Of a DNA stretch of 64,000 nt, positions 32,380 to 43,340 are shown piece after piece. The notes under the pieces were generated by a model. The model worked only from the letters and a program-made list of their open reading frames with translations, made no database searches and was not told where the DNA came from. Made by a program: the position numbers and the translations under genes. This DNA is from Delphinus delphis (taxonomy: Eukaryota > Chordata > Mammalia > Artiodactyla > Delphinidae): assembly GCF_949987515.2 (NCBI RefSeq), contig NC_082698.1, positions 513,501 to 577,500 of the forward strand. The letters are read 5' to 3'. Numbering within the stretch: position 1 is the first letter of the stretch; each line of letters starts with the position of its first letter.

Positions 32380-32860
32380 CCTCTCACGGGCACTAGCATT
32401 CTTTTTCTTTGTTTCTGTTCATGGAACCAATTTCAGAAAGGGTTTCTGCTGTGATTGGTACCCCTGCCCCCAGCGGAGGGGCAATAGTCCCTTTGTAATG
32501 TGAAGGGGGTCCGTTCATTTGACAGGCAGGGCCAGCTGAGACTTTCTTGGCCCTTAGACTAGCACTGATCCTTCATAAAGCAAATGTTGATCTTTAAAAA
32601 CAAAATTCCAGAATAAATTCAATTAAACCCAGTTTAAACAAGACATTGCCGAGACATGGAGCTTCTTGGCTCTTAGCCCTATGTATGAAAAGCGGAATTG
32701 GTTTAATACCGTGGGTCCCTGTAAGCAAAATGTTGAAATGCCACCATCTTTCCTGGATGGTGATGTCTTACGTTTCTTGAAAAATAGCAGAAACTCCCTT
32801 TAATTCACTTCATTGGGGCACATTTCTCAGGAAAAGGTGAAAAGATTTGAGACTCAGATA
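32380..32860. other. AT-rich non-repetitive patch
   Basis: Not assigned to any repeat. It contains 'ctgtgattggtacc' (inverted CCAAT), 'ttcaattaaacccag' and 'ccctttaattcactt'. It stands out in composition from the GC-rich DNA on both sides, so it may be a conserved regulatory element (inference only). 32860-33940 is unique DNA without a recognised feature. Confidence 0.3.
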
Positions 32861-33944
32861 CACGGTTATATTTCTCCTCTTTTATCTGTTGCTTGACATA
32901 CTGAACACAAGGACCGTTGGGCCACAGGGGGAGCAGGGCACAGGAGTTACCTGTTGTCCTGGGTCTCCGTCTCCCCTTTGCTCCAAACTCCCTGAGGTTT
33001 CTTCCCTTTGGGGATGCCCTGCCTCTTCCCAGCAACCTCTTCCCAAAGTCTCTGCAGGACACAGCTTTGGAGACTTTTCCACGGAGCTGGGGACACAGGC
33101 TGAGCTCCTAGGCCTTCTCAGGGGTCCCTCGGCCACCGCCCGTCAGTGTTTCCCACCGTCTGACTTTTGAATGGGCTTTTTCGTTTTTTACCAGGTGTTC
33201 AGTTCTATCCTTCATCCCCAAACCCCGGTTGGCTCTTCCCTGGGTGGGGTCTGCAAGCCCTGCTGGCTGTGACCCTCCCCTTATGATGCATCTCTGCGGG
33301 CGGGGGGTTGCTCTCCCCTGGAACCCGAGGCCAACACTTTCTGTGAAGGATGTTTCCATTCAGCTCATGGAGCGAATTCCACGTGTTCACGGACATTCCA
33401 GAAGGTGCTCCTCCCAGGCATTTGTACTTACCTGCCACAGTTTTTGGAACATTTGTAGAAATGAGAGAACTGTTTCTTTACTTGTCCGTCATCTTTATCC
33501 TATGAGCTCAGTCTGAGGCCTTGAAGGAGGCTTCACCTGGAGAGCTCCATCCATCCATCAATGCCACTTCCCTGGTTCAGGAGGGGCCCCTCCACATCCT
33601 TCTGCGAAGGTGGCTCTGAAGGGCCCCGCCCCCCGCTCCGGGTTCCCAGCCCACACAGAGGCCACCAGCGTCCCCAGAACTTCCCAACTGCTCTCAAGCT
33701 GTGAGGACGTGGACCAAGCGGGGAAGAGACGCGGGTGGTGGGCTGCAGACAGACAGCCGAGCCTGCCACTGGCTTGTCGTGTGAAGACGGAGGGTCCCTG
33801 GCTGATGGACGACCCCCATCTGCCCCTCGTCCGGTGCAGTGCAGGAGGCAGGCTGGGGCCCGGTGAACGTGGCCTCTGCGCTGCTTCCCTGGAGCCGCCG
33901 GGGGAGCTGGTCACGGAGGCTGTGAGCTGGTCACAAGGGCTCTG

Positions 33945-34060
33945 CCCTTCCTGACTGTGTGACGCTGGGCAATCTGCTCAGCCCCTCTGAGCCTGCTCAC
34001 GAGGCTGGATGTGAGCGTTTGACGGGTGACGTGTGAAAGGCACCTGGCCGGGCCGCTTGG
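33945..34060 (+). mobile_element. MIR-like remnant
   Basis: 'ctgactgtgtgacgctgggc' followed by 'aatctgctcagcccctctga' matches the central part of MIR. 34060-35930 beyond it shows no gene or clear repeat. Confidence 0.5.
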
Positions 34061-35934
34061 GCACTTGGGTTTGGCAGTGAGCGGAGGGCAGGCGGGAGAA
34101 GAGGCTGTGGGTGGAGGCTCCCAGCTGTGCCCTGAAGGAGGCTGGGAGCTCGCTTTCCCCGGGTGGCGCTGAGTTGGGAGTGTGGGGAGGTGGGGGTTCT
34201 GACCACATCCTGTCGCTGTGAGCTGCTGGCAGGTTGTGGGCGGGAACGCTGCCACGGGTAGGGCCGCCGTCTGCTGTGAACCCCGACTCTCCTGCACCCT
34301 GCAAGGGTTCCTGGACCCGGCGCCGCGGGGCTGAAGGGACTGTACACCCGCCGTGGGCCCCCTCCTCCCCCAGGGCCTCGCCCCCTGCCCCAGCTCAGAG
34401 GTGGCAGCTCTTTGTAAACTGTGAAGTGAGGTGCACACTCCTGGACCTCTTGGCCCAGCCGTGGGGCAAGGATGACGGGCACTTCGGCTACCCCATCTCG
34501 AGCTTCAGCGTTTCCACTTTTATAGCTTGTGTGTCTCCAGCACGAGAGAGAAGGTGGCGCTGCTCTGTCTGCAAATTGATCCTGGCATGTCCAGCACCTC
34601 TCTGCCCGCTTCGCCTGGTTTGGGGTCATTTCTTCACCTGGTTTTGGGCTGTTCTATCCCTGTGCCCTGTAACGGCCTTGGTCGCTGGCTCTGCTGAGGA
34701 CCCGGCAGATGCTGGGCGTGGACTCTCCTCTGAGTTGGATGTCAGCTCAGCATCCCCGACACCCACACTGGGGCCACTGGGGGACCACCAGTAACACTGA
34801 TTCTGTCTCCATTTAAGATTTTGATGCCGGTCACCGTGGATTTTTTGGTATCAATTTTGGTTTTTTAAAATATTGTGTCACAACATTACTTGCTTTATTA
34901 CTGAGTTTTCGGGCCCCTTAAATCTTGCTCTGAGCATCTCACCCGCCCGGCCCCTCGAGGAGCTGACAGCTTCCGGCCTGTGCTTCCCGCCGGACCCCGC
35001 AGTCTCGCCTCCAGGACCCTGGGCTCCCGGCCCCCACCCAGACCCTTCGAGCCCTGTGCCCTGTGCCCTGGTCCCCAGGCCTCCCCTTCCTCTGCCGATG
35101 CTCCTGAGAGGCAGTCTCAGCGTCTGACCGGCCACGGGGGTCCTCCTGCCTTTGCGGGCCCCCCAACGTCTGTCCAGGATCCATCCTCGCAGCGGCGATG
35201 GCACAGACTGGCTGCCCGCAGGCCACACAGAGCCCGCTGTTCGTCAGCCAAGTCCCAGCTGCACTGCGACCACCTGGCGGTGGGGGCGGTCTGTAGACAG
35301 TGGGAGGCTTGCCTCCACCCCCTCCCCCCCCCCCCGTTTGGAGACGTTGCATGGGGTGACGTGTGTAGAAGCTGCACGGCACCAGCTGTTTCGGGGGCCC
35401 CGGTATCCCTCACGCATGTGTGTTTCCTCGGGAACCCCCCACGCAGGGGCCCCGAGGGTCTGTTCCCGGCTCCTGGGGCCGGCGACAGTCTGCTCCTTAT
35501 TTGTGATCACCTATCTCATAGCCCGTGTGGCAAGCTGGGGTGTCAGCCCCCGAGGGCAGGGCCCAGCTCCCAGACTGTCTTCTCTGCTGGGTCTCCAGGG
35601 ACCAGTCCTTGCAGACTGGAGGGTCTGTAGGACGTGCATCGGCTCCCCAGCAGCCCAGGTTCCATGGAGGGAAGTTCTTGGTGTCCCATTGCCTCTCCAT
35701 GGGGGCACGAAAAGATCCTGCCACCCACTTTCCACTCAGCCTCTGGGATATTGGGGCCCCTGGAGGCACGGCTGGGGACCCCCTGGAGGGACCTGGGCTC
35801 CTTTCCCAGGGTTCCCAGAGAGGAAGGGCTCACAGCAGACAGGGGCTGTCAGGCCAGGTGGGAGGGAGGTCAGAGCCTCAGTGGGACTGAGAAAGGCTGG
35901 GACCTGGGACCGTTTGTGGCAGCACTGCGTACCT

Positions 35935-36681
35935 GCACCTGGACACACGTCTCCTAGAGCAACAAAATACAAAGAAACTGTGCGGGATTAAAAAGACCTG
36001 TGTGGGGACTTCCCTGGGGGTCTAGTGGGTAACATTCCGCACTCCCAATGCAGGGAACCTGGGTTCGATCCCTGGTCGGGGGAACTAGATCCCGCATATA
36101 TGCTGCAACTAAGAGTCTGAATGCCACAAAGAAGAAGCCCGCATGCCTCAACTAAAAAAAGATCCTGCGTGTCGCAACCAAGACCCGGAGCAGCCAAAGT
36201 AAATTAAATAAATAAATATTTAAAAAATACATAAATAAAATTAAAAAGAAATAAAAATAACTGGGTGCATGCGCAGTTGGTGCAAATTCTGGACCCAAAA
36301 GATACAAAGAGACCAAAAAACCCAACTTCCACTTTCAAAGAGCCTGGAGCAAAAGCAGAGTGTTGGGAGCAAAGCAGGGCACTGCCCCCGCCCCCGCACA
36401 CAACATCACCTGAGGGGCGGACACACCACGGACGCCACCCTTCCGGCCCCGCCCCTGGACACGCCCCTGCCCTCACCCCATATAAGGAGCCAGCTCGCGC
36501 CCTCTCTTCCCCCCCCCCCCCCGCCGCCGCCGCCAGGGAGCCAGGAAGCGAGGAGCCTGTTGTTTGTTCTCACCCCCCCCCGCCGCAGCAGGGGCCCCAG
36601 TACAGCCCTGCCTGAATTTCTTGTCTGGCCTCTGATCAATTTCAATTGATTGGGGAAGGCCAAGAACCCGGGTGGGTAACA
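35935..36681 (+). mobile_element. Solo LTR of an ERV1-type endogenous retrovirus, carrying a SINE
   Basis: The right part has the layout of an LTR. GC boxes ('ggccccgcccctgg') are followed by a TATA box in 'ccatataagg' (36478-36487), then a leader-like segment and the characteristic 3' stretch 'aatttcttgtctggcctctg'. It ends 'gggtaaca' at 36681. No retroviral gene or primer-binding site follows, so this is a solo LTR left by recombination. The left edge is not resolved. A SINE splits the U3 part. It is an old, non-coding relic. Confidence 0.65.
36006..36239 (+). mobile_element. CHR-type SINE inside the LTR
   Basis: Starts 'ggacttccctgggggtctag' and ends in an A-rich '(aaataaat)' tail. 'attaaaaaga' occurs at 35987-35996 and 36240-36249 and may be (part of) the target duplication. 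The SINE is younger than the LTR. Confidence 0.8.
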
Positions 36682-36726
36682 GGACCTGCTTCTGCCGGGA
36701 GAGGGCTGGGGTGAAAGAAGCCTGAG

Positions 36727-36880
36727 TGTGCACGTGTGTGTGTACACAGGCCGGCATGTCTCATGTGCTTCCTTGCACTCCTGTGTGTGTGTTGTCACGC
36801 GTGTGCTTATCCGGGCACATCCCTGAGCAGAGCTTGTGTGTGTGCCCGAGTGCACCCGTGTACCTGTGTGTGTCTGTGGC
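36727..36880 (+). repeat. TG-rich low-complexity tract
   Basis: Degenerate 'gtgcacgtgtgtgtgtac' and 'tgtgtgtgcccgagtg' sequence directly right of the LTR. Confidence 0.65.
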
Positions 36881-37104
36881 CTCCCCTGCGCTCTGAGGCT
36901 GTGGCCTGTGCAGGGACCCCGCCCACCGTCCCAGGGCTGCTGAGCCCCTGACTCCTGGGCTGTTCTGCCCCCCGGTTTCTTCGCCGGAGCACCGCTGAGG
37001 CCTGTGCCTGCCCCGCCCTGACTGACCACACGCCCTGGTCTCCCACCTGAGACCCCAACTCCACGTCCAATCGCCCCCATGACCTGGGACCTCCTTCCCG
37101 AATC

Positions 37105-38508
37105 TTATTTCTTGCATCTACTGCGGCCCCAACCCCTTGCTCCCACCATGTTCGTCCTGTGCCGCCCACCTGCTCCCCCGGCCCCGAGCTCAGCCCTGCG
37201 GCCCCCTCTCCGCCCTCGGTGGGGGGTGAGGCCTTCCTGGTGGCCAGCGGTGCCACGCAGGTCCGTGCACCCCAGAGACGGTGTTTCAGTCTCACGGGCT
37301 TTTGTAAGAGATGCGGATCGTCTGTCCTCGGTCCCAGACTTGCCCCAACACAGACACATTTCTCCTGGATCTGAGTGACTGAGACTCGACCCTGGGACCA
37401 GGCCACGGACACCGGCTCGTGGGAGGGACCTGCGCTCCAGGACCCCGGTCACACGCGTCTGAGTTGCCGGGTTGTCCCTGAAAGGGGCCACCCGGGGGTG
37501 TTGCCAGAGCTGTGTGTGTGAGAAGTAACCTGCTGCCAGGGACAGGGAAGGCTTGATGTCTGTGCACAGAGAGTGGATATAAACCAGTGTCACTCTCAGT
37601 GCATCCACCCAGGGCGGCGGGAAGGCCTGGGTCCCCCTGGGCGAGGGAGAGGCCGTCCGTGGCCAGTGCCCGCCTGGGCCTCCGAGCAGGACAGAGTAGA
37701 GCCGAGGCCGCTGGCGTGTGGTGCCCAGGAGGCTGGATGTGAGGGCAGCGGAGAGGACGGTGGAGCCGTGACCCGGTGGGGGGATCCAGAGAGCCCTGCC
37801 CCCGACGCCTCCCAGCCACCCTCCCTCCTGGGCGCCAGGGTTTCTGGTCCACCTCCGATGCCAGGCCAGCGCCTTTGGATCTGCTGTCCAGTGCCCCTGG
37901 AGGACTGCCCCTTGGGTGGCAAGTCTGTGCTCAGGGCGCCGGCTCCGTGGCTCATGGGAGGCCCAGGCAGGTGGCCGGTGGGCCATGGGACTTGGCCACG
38001 TGCACTCCGGCCCTAACCAACAACCCCTCCCTCCCAGCCCACCGGAGTGGGGCCCGCGGAGCCGTCCTGCCACCAGCCCCACGCCTGCAGGCTGAGCCGC
38101 CTGCCGTGAGGAGGATGCCCACCTCCCAGAAGTGGCCGCACAGGGCCCTGAGTCACGTCTGGGGGAGCCCTGCTCACTCATGCCAAGGGGTCTCCCGTGC
38201 GACCCTCCCTGCCACGCCTTCCCTCCTGAATGGCCGACTTGGTCCTCGAGACCTTCCGACGTGGCCTTTTTGCTCCCCTCCCCCACCGGCCTCCCCAGGC
38301 GCCCACCAGGGCCGCGCCCATCAGGGCCACGCCCTCCACCCTGCAGCTGGCGTGGCTGCCGCAGCACTGCTCCCTGTGTCCTCACAGGGCTCTTACCCTG
38401 TCCCTCTGTCCCACCTTCTCGGGGGATGCAGAGCTGGCCTCTATCAGGACCAGAGGTGCCCCCTCCCCCCGAGGGGCATAAATCAATAATCAATATGGAG
38501 ATGATCAA
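37105..38508 (-). other. Long open reading frame of unknown status (467 codons)
   Basis: The longest unexplained open frame in the window, in the interval between KNDC1 and ADGRA1 and on their strand. The predicted protein starts MIISILIIDLCPSG and is rich in Gly, Arg, Pro and Ser. I recognise no domain, signal peptide or membrane segment. The local DNA is GC-rich, which lowers stop frequency, and other frames over it are also long. I consider a chance ORF more likely than a gene, but it should not be ignored. Confidence 0.2.
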
Positions 38509-38509
38509 T
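38482..38509 (+). promoter_or_regulatory. Cluster of three ATCAAT (ONECUT/HNF6-like) sites
   Basis: 'atcaat' at 38482-38487, 38489-38494 and 38504-38509, the first inside 'ataaatcaataa', which fits the ONECUT consensus. This is an AT-rich island in GC-rich DNA. Function is inferred only. Confidence 0.35.
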
Positions 38510-39524
38510 CATGTAGTAAGAGCTGCCGCTGAAGCCTCGGCTCAGAGACGAGCCCGGGGTGTGCAGACCAGGGCGGGGCTGGCGGCCATCCTCGGGGCAG
38601 AACACGCGCACCTGCTGCCCTGGACGCAGGCCAACCTTGGCCGGTCAGCCTGTGTGCAGCTGCTGGTGACACCAATGCCTGAGGCCCGCCAGTCCCCCCT
38701 CCCCACCTGGCAACACCGTGGGTCTCGGGGCGGGTGGCAGGACTACAGGGGCAACCTGGGTGCCCGTAGGGCAGATGCGGCCCTACTGCAGCCACCACGT
38801 CTGCGTGTGGCCGTTCGCGTGGCTGGCCGCGCCCCTGCCCAGGGCCCCAGGAGCTGAGAGCGAGCCGCTCCTGCCAACGTCCCCAGCCTGGCAGAGGACA
38901 GGCCTCCCAAAGCGGCGAACACTGCTGCCGCCACCCCAGCCCCCCAGGAGGCCCAGCACGACGCGCCAGCCCCTGGACAGCTGCCTTTGCAGCCGCGATT
39001 CATGCCCTGTGACCCCACCCACCAGAGGCCGCTCCTGGGCCCCAAGGCTCTCCTCGACTGTCTGCGTCTTAAAGAGCCCAGTGGGCCAGCAGGACGAGAG
39101 ACAGAGTGGGTGCCCCCCCCAGTCCTGGTCCAGCCCCTTCCTGCAGACCCAGCTGAGGCAACGCCACAGACCCGGAGGGGCTCCCAGGGGTGGCTTGTTC
39201 AGAGGTGGCTCAAGGGGCTTCTTGGAGAAGTCGGGGAGGGCGTCGGTGGAGGTGCCCTTAACTGACCACCAACGCTCCCTGCAGACAGCAGTGCTGGCCG
39301 GACCCGCGGGTGAGCGCTTTCCAGGTCCCCAGCAGATGACGCCACACCAGCGCTCAGGAGGGACTGTAAGCGTCCCCGGCTGGACCACTCAGGAGAGGGC
39401 TGCCAAGTCCCCCGAGTCCTCCGGGCTGACTGAGGCTGTCACAGCGACCCTGTGAGGCCACCAGGTCTGCACCCTGGTAGTCAGACAGGAGCCCACAGCT
39501 CCAGGGGGCTCTCTGTGAAGGGCA

Positions 39525-40035
39525 TGTACACGCACGCACACACACGTGTGCTCCTCCTGCGCTCACACGTACAACTCAGGCACCCACACGCTCACACACG
39601 CACACTCATCCCCACACTCACACCTCCACGCAGCCACGTGATCCAAACACAATGCACACACACACGTAAGCACACACACACGCATGCACTCACGCGTGCA
39701 CGCTTTCACACACACACACCAGCACATGCTCACTATCATGTGCTCTCACACTCATCTTTATACACGTGCTCTCACACTACACACACGCATGCACACTCAC
39801 TCACACAGGCACCCACCCACCCAACTCAACATAGCACAGTCCCACCCTTGCATGTGCACTCACAATGCACACACACGTGACAGGCTGTGTGACATGCACA
39901 CACTCACACATGTGCACAAACCAACTTGAACACAGAACGCACTCAGCACACGGGCACACTCACGCACACTCCCACACACACACGCAGGAAGCACACTCGC
40001 ACATACACACGCACCGCGCGTGCACGCACTTACAT
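39525..40035 (+). repeat. CA-rich tract, about 500 bp
   Basis: A long degenerate CA-rich run ('cacacacacgtaagcacaca', 'cacacacacaccagcac') with no open frame of note. It lies about 1.3 kb beyond the candidate ADGRA1 polyadenylation signal. Confidence 0.85.
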
Positions 40036-40924
40036 AGCACAAAGGAAGGGGTGACACACAGCGTTAGACCTCAGACGATGGGCTGTGGCTGCGACCTCCT
40101 GCCCTGCATCCTTTTGGAGGCATCGTCCGCGTGGGGCGCTCCCAGATGCGGTCGTGCCGTGGATTTTTATTCCTGGAAAACATTACCTGCGAACGGAAGG
40201 TGTCACAACCCTGTCTCCAAGTGGACTCAGGAGGCTGAACCAATATTGAAACACACGATGTTTAATATTTAAGGTTGAATCTCTTTGGTCTGAATGATGA
40301 GCTGCTCTCTCTGGTCTGTCAGGGGCACCGGGGCAGGAAGGATGGGGGACGCCCTCTGGAGGGGCCGGAAAGGGCAGCCTTGTGGCTCCCCGGCCTCTCC
40401 CAGCCCCGGGCACCATGGTGGGCCTGCCCCCCTATAGGGAGAGATATGCTTGCAGATGCTGTGAACCAGCCTCCCAAAGTGCCAACAAGGACAACACTGT
40501 ACTTCGTCGACGGTTCTGCGCCTGCAGCATGTGCCCAGCACAGCCCCAGGGTGCTGGTCCTGTCAGCCGCAGGAGCGGGCAAGCAGGCTGGTCGGCGGTG
40601 GAGACAGGAGCCACCCAGCGGTCATCGGTTGCCCGTCTGGTCGACATGTGAGGATATATGGGGCTCGGGGCAGGTACCGGCCACCTTGGTCTGTTACAAC
40701 ATCACTGTTAGGTTTACAGGAATTCCAGGAAGTGGGGCTCCTGTGCTCAGACACTGGGCGTCTTGCCTGGGACACGGGACAGCCCCCCAACCCAGGTGGG
40801 TGTGAGGAAGGATCTGCTCCTGCTGGAGTCCCCGCCCAAGACACAGACGCTGACAAGTCCTGGTGACGAGGCTGCACAGGGCAAGGAGAGCTCGGCGCTC
40901 GGACGGCTGGAAAACACTCTATCC

Positions 40925-41150
40925 TGTGTGTGCGTAACGTGTTGTGTGCATGTCTGTGCGCAGTAGACGCGTGTGCACGGGTGGCATGTGTGACGTATGC
41001 TGTGTGCAGTGCACATGCGTGCACTCTTGTGCATGTGTGGTGTACTGTGCACGTGTGGGGAGTGTGCACATGTGCATGCACGTGGCACGTTCACTCATGT
41101 GGTACATGCACCGACACATGTGCACGTGTGTGTGGGTGCACATGTGTTAC
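40925..41150 (+). repeat. TG-rich tract
   Basis: A degenerate TG-rich run ('gtgtgcatgtctgtgcg', 'gcacgtgtgtgtgggtg'), complementary in sense to the CA-rich tract 900 bases to the left. Confidence 0.8.
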
Positions 41151-41349
41151 AGACCCCAGGGGATGGAGGGAGGGAGCAAAGACTGCAGAGGCCCACATAC
41201 ACATCCCTTTGGGTGTTTCAGCTTCTCCACGGGGACCCGTGGACCCCTTCCCATGGGACACGCCACTTGCTGTCACAGAAGGATATTTGTCACCGGAATC
41301 TGTCCTCTGAGTCATGGCTTTGTGCCCAGATGTTCATGGAAATGCCAGA

Positions 41350-42118
41350 CCCTCTCTTTTTGTGGCAGGGGACTTTATTGTTCCCAAACGTTCACGGTGT
41401 GGGCGGGACCCAGCCCTGACAGCGCCTGGCTTTGGAAGTCGAGTCTACGTTAAAGGGTGTGTGGGCATTTCCAAAGGCACAGGCCCCTCAGAGACCCCAC
41501 TGGCCCGTGGAAAGCCTAGGGTCACCGACAGTCCCGCTGCCCTTGTGCTCCCAGAGTACGGCTGCTGCCCCAGCGTCTGTGATGCTCTGAGGCCTGTGGG
41601 GCGGGGGTGAAGGTGGAGCCGGCACTGGGCAGAGGTGCTGACTCGAGTCCCCCTGAGACTGGAGGGGCCTGGGGCAGCTGCTCAGAGCGCTCTGGACTGA
41701 CAGGCAGGCTGCCTGCTGGTCCCGAGGAACAAACCTAAACAGAAAACACACATTAAACACTAGGAAATATCGGGGGCGCCACCCGCCGCGGCCAGGCCTA
41801 GCAAGGCAGGTGGCGGGGCAGATGGGATACACGCCGGGCGCTGAGGGTGGGCTTCTGCCCTGGGCTGCCGGGGACTGGGCACTACGGGATGAAAGCAGGT
41901 GACTGTGGACGTGGACCTCCCGGCTGCCCTTGGGGCTCGTGGAGGCCGACGTAGCCCAAAGCGTCTTCCCGCTCAGGTCCTCCAACGAAGGGGTCAGTGG
42001 CGGTGCCGCCAAGGCTGGGTCAGGCGGTGACCCCCTGCCCGCCTCACGTGGCCGAGGGCCTGGCTCTGCTCTGAAGCACGTCCGGGCCGTGTGGGCGAAG
42101 GTGACAGAGCCCCGCCTG
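41350..42118 (-). other. ADGRA1: Probable ADGRA1 3' untranslated region (minimum extent)
   Basis: The sequence directly follows the TAG and has no further exon signal. The nearest clear polyadenylation signal on the minus strand is at 41379-41374, so the UTR probably reaches at least about 41350. A longer UTR is possible: another AATAAA lies at 40171-40166 and an ATTAAA at 40265-40260 on the same strand. The extent is inferred, not seen. Confidence 0.5.
41374..41379 (-). terminator. ADGRA1: Candidate ADGRA1 polyadenylation signal (AATAAA)
   Basis: AATAAA on the minus strand, in 'aacaataaagtcccctgcc', about 740 bases past the ADGRA1 stop. It is the first canonical signal downstream of the stop that I found. 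No cleavage site can be confirmed from sequence. Confidence 0.45.
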
Positions 42119-43340
42119 CTACACGGTTGTCTCGTTCCTCCAGGGCCCCGTGCGGATGTTACCCGTGCTGTCAGAGCCAAAGGGCGCAGCGTCCCGTGCA
42201 TCACCCTTAACCAGCCCGTTCTGGCTGGGGCCGCCAAAGGGCAGGGACTGTGTCCTCCGGAGCATCTCCAAGTGGGCCGGGCCGTGGGCTGCCTCCCCGC
42301 CGGGCCGTGGGGGACAGCCACAGAGCACGGGGCTGGCGTCGCCGCCCTCGGGCTGGCTGACCAAGGGGAAGGGGTCACCCTGGGCACAGCAGGCCAGCGA
42401 GTGTGGCCCCACTGGGCCCTCGAGCGAGCTGGCGGGGCTGTCCGTGCGCGAGCTGTGGGGGCTGCCGTCCAGGCTGGACGGGATGTGGTAGGCGTACTCC
42501 CGCTCGGCCGCGGCTGCCCGGTGCCGGCTGAAGTAGTGAGGCTTAGTTCTGCCCTGGAGGCACCTGTGCCGGTGCGGGTCATGCCCGAAGGCGTCCTCCT
42601 CGTGCACGTGGACGTGGGCTGCGTCCTCCATCAACTGCTCGCACTGCATCTTGGCACAGCAGGGTGTGGCTGGTGACAGGCAGCTGACGTGGCTTTGGGT
42701 GGCCTGCAGGTCGGTCATCTTGCAGTGGCCGGCTGGCGGGTGGCCGAAGCCCAGCGTCTTGCCGGGACGCGGTGAGTCCTGCAGGCAGGCTGCGTGGCTC
42801 AGCACATCCCCGTTGGCGTCGAGCGCGGGGCGGGCGCCGAGCTTCGCGGCGTGGGGGTCCCCACGGGAGGGGCAGCAGGACCACCAGCAGTGCCACACAT
42901 CTTCCCGCTTGGCGCAGTGGTGGATGAGCACGAAGAGCCCCAGGGTCACGCAGAAGGCGCCGTACAGGCAACTGAAGATCGTGTGCAGAAAGTGGCCCTG
43001 GGACACGGCCAGCGCCCCGAAGGTCCACGTGGCCACGAACAGGAACAGCGTGAAGGCAGCGGCCCGCAGCTGGGCCTTGAACGAGTGCTCGTTCTGCAGC
43101 AGCGAGGTGAGCAGGGCATCGCGGGCGGGCGGCGTGGCCCGCGGGGCCCCGGGGCTCTGGCCGGCCTCTGACCCTGCCAGCCGCTGCCACTCCTCTGCAC
43201 GCTCCCTGAGCTCGTACCTGCGCTCTGGGTGGCGCCGCAGCTGGACGTAGGTGCCGAGGAAGTACACGCAGGTGACCAGGGAGATGAAGGTCGCGGGCCC
43301 GTAGAAGGCGCCCAGGCTGGGCTCCCAGGCCATCCAGCAG
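42119..43340 (-). CDS. ADGRA1: ADGRA1 terminal coding exon (ECL2 to C-terminus)
   Basis: The acceptor is CCCACAG|CTGCTG and the stop TAG is at 42121-42119. After the split Tyr codon the peptide reads [15 protein letters not shown]: the ECL2 cysteine followed by TM5. It then has a variable third intracellular loop, TM6 ([18 protein letters not shown]) and TM7 ([18 protein letters not shown]), then [17 protein letters not shown]. The membrane-proximal cysteines there could be palmitoylated (inference). The roughly 260-residue tail contains a His/Cys-rich patch, a Ser-rich patch ([15 protein letters not shown]) and [10 protein letters not shown], which fits a 14-3-3-like pattern, before the PDZ ligand ETTV. 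The single large terminal exon is as in human ADGRA1. Confidence 0.95.

Noticed and set aside
41930..43250. Long plus-strand frames opposite the ADGRA1 terminal exon
   Set aside because: They are antisense shadows of the ADGRA1 coding frame in CpG-rich DNA.
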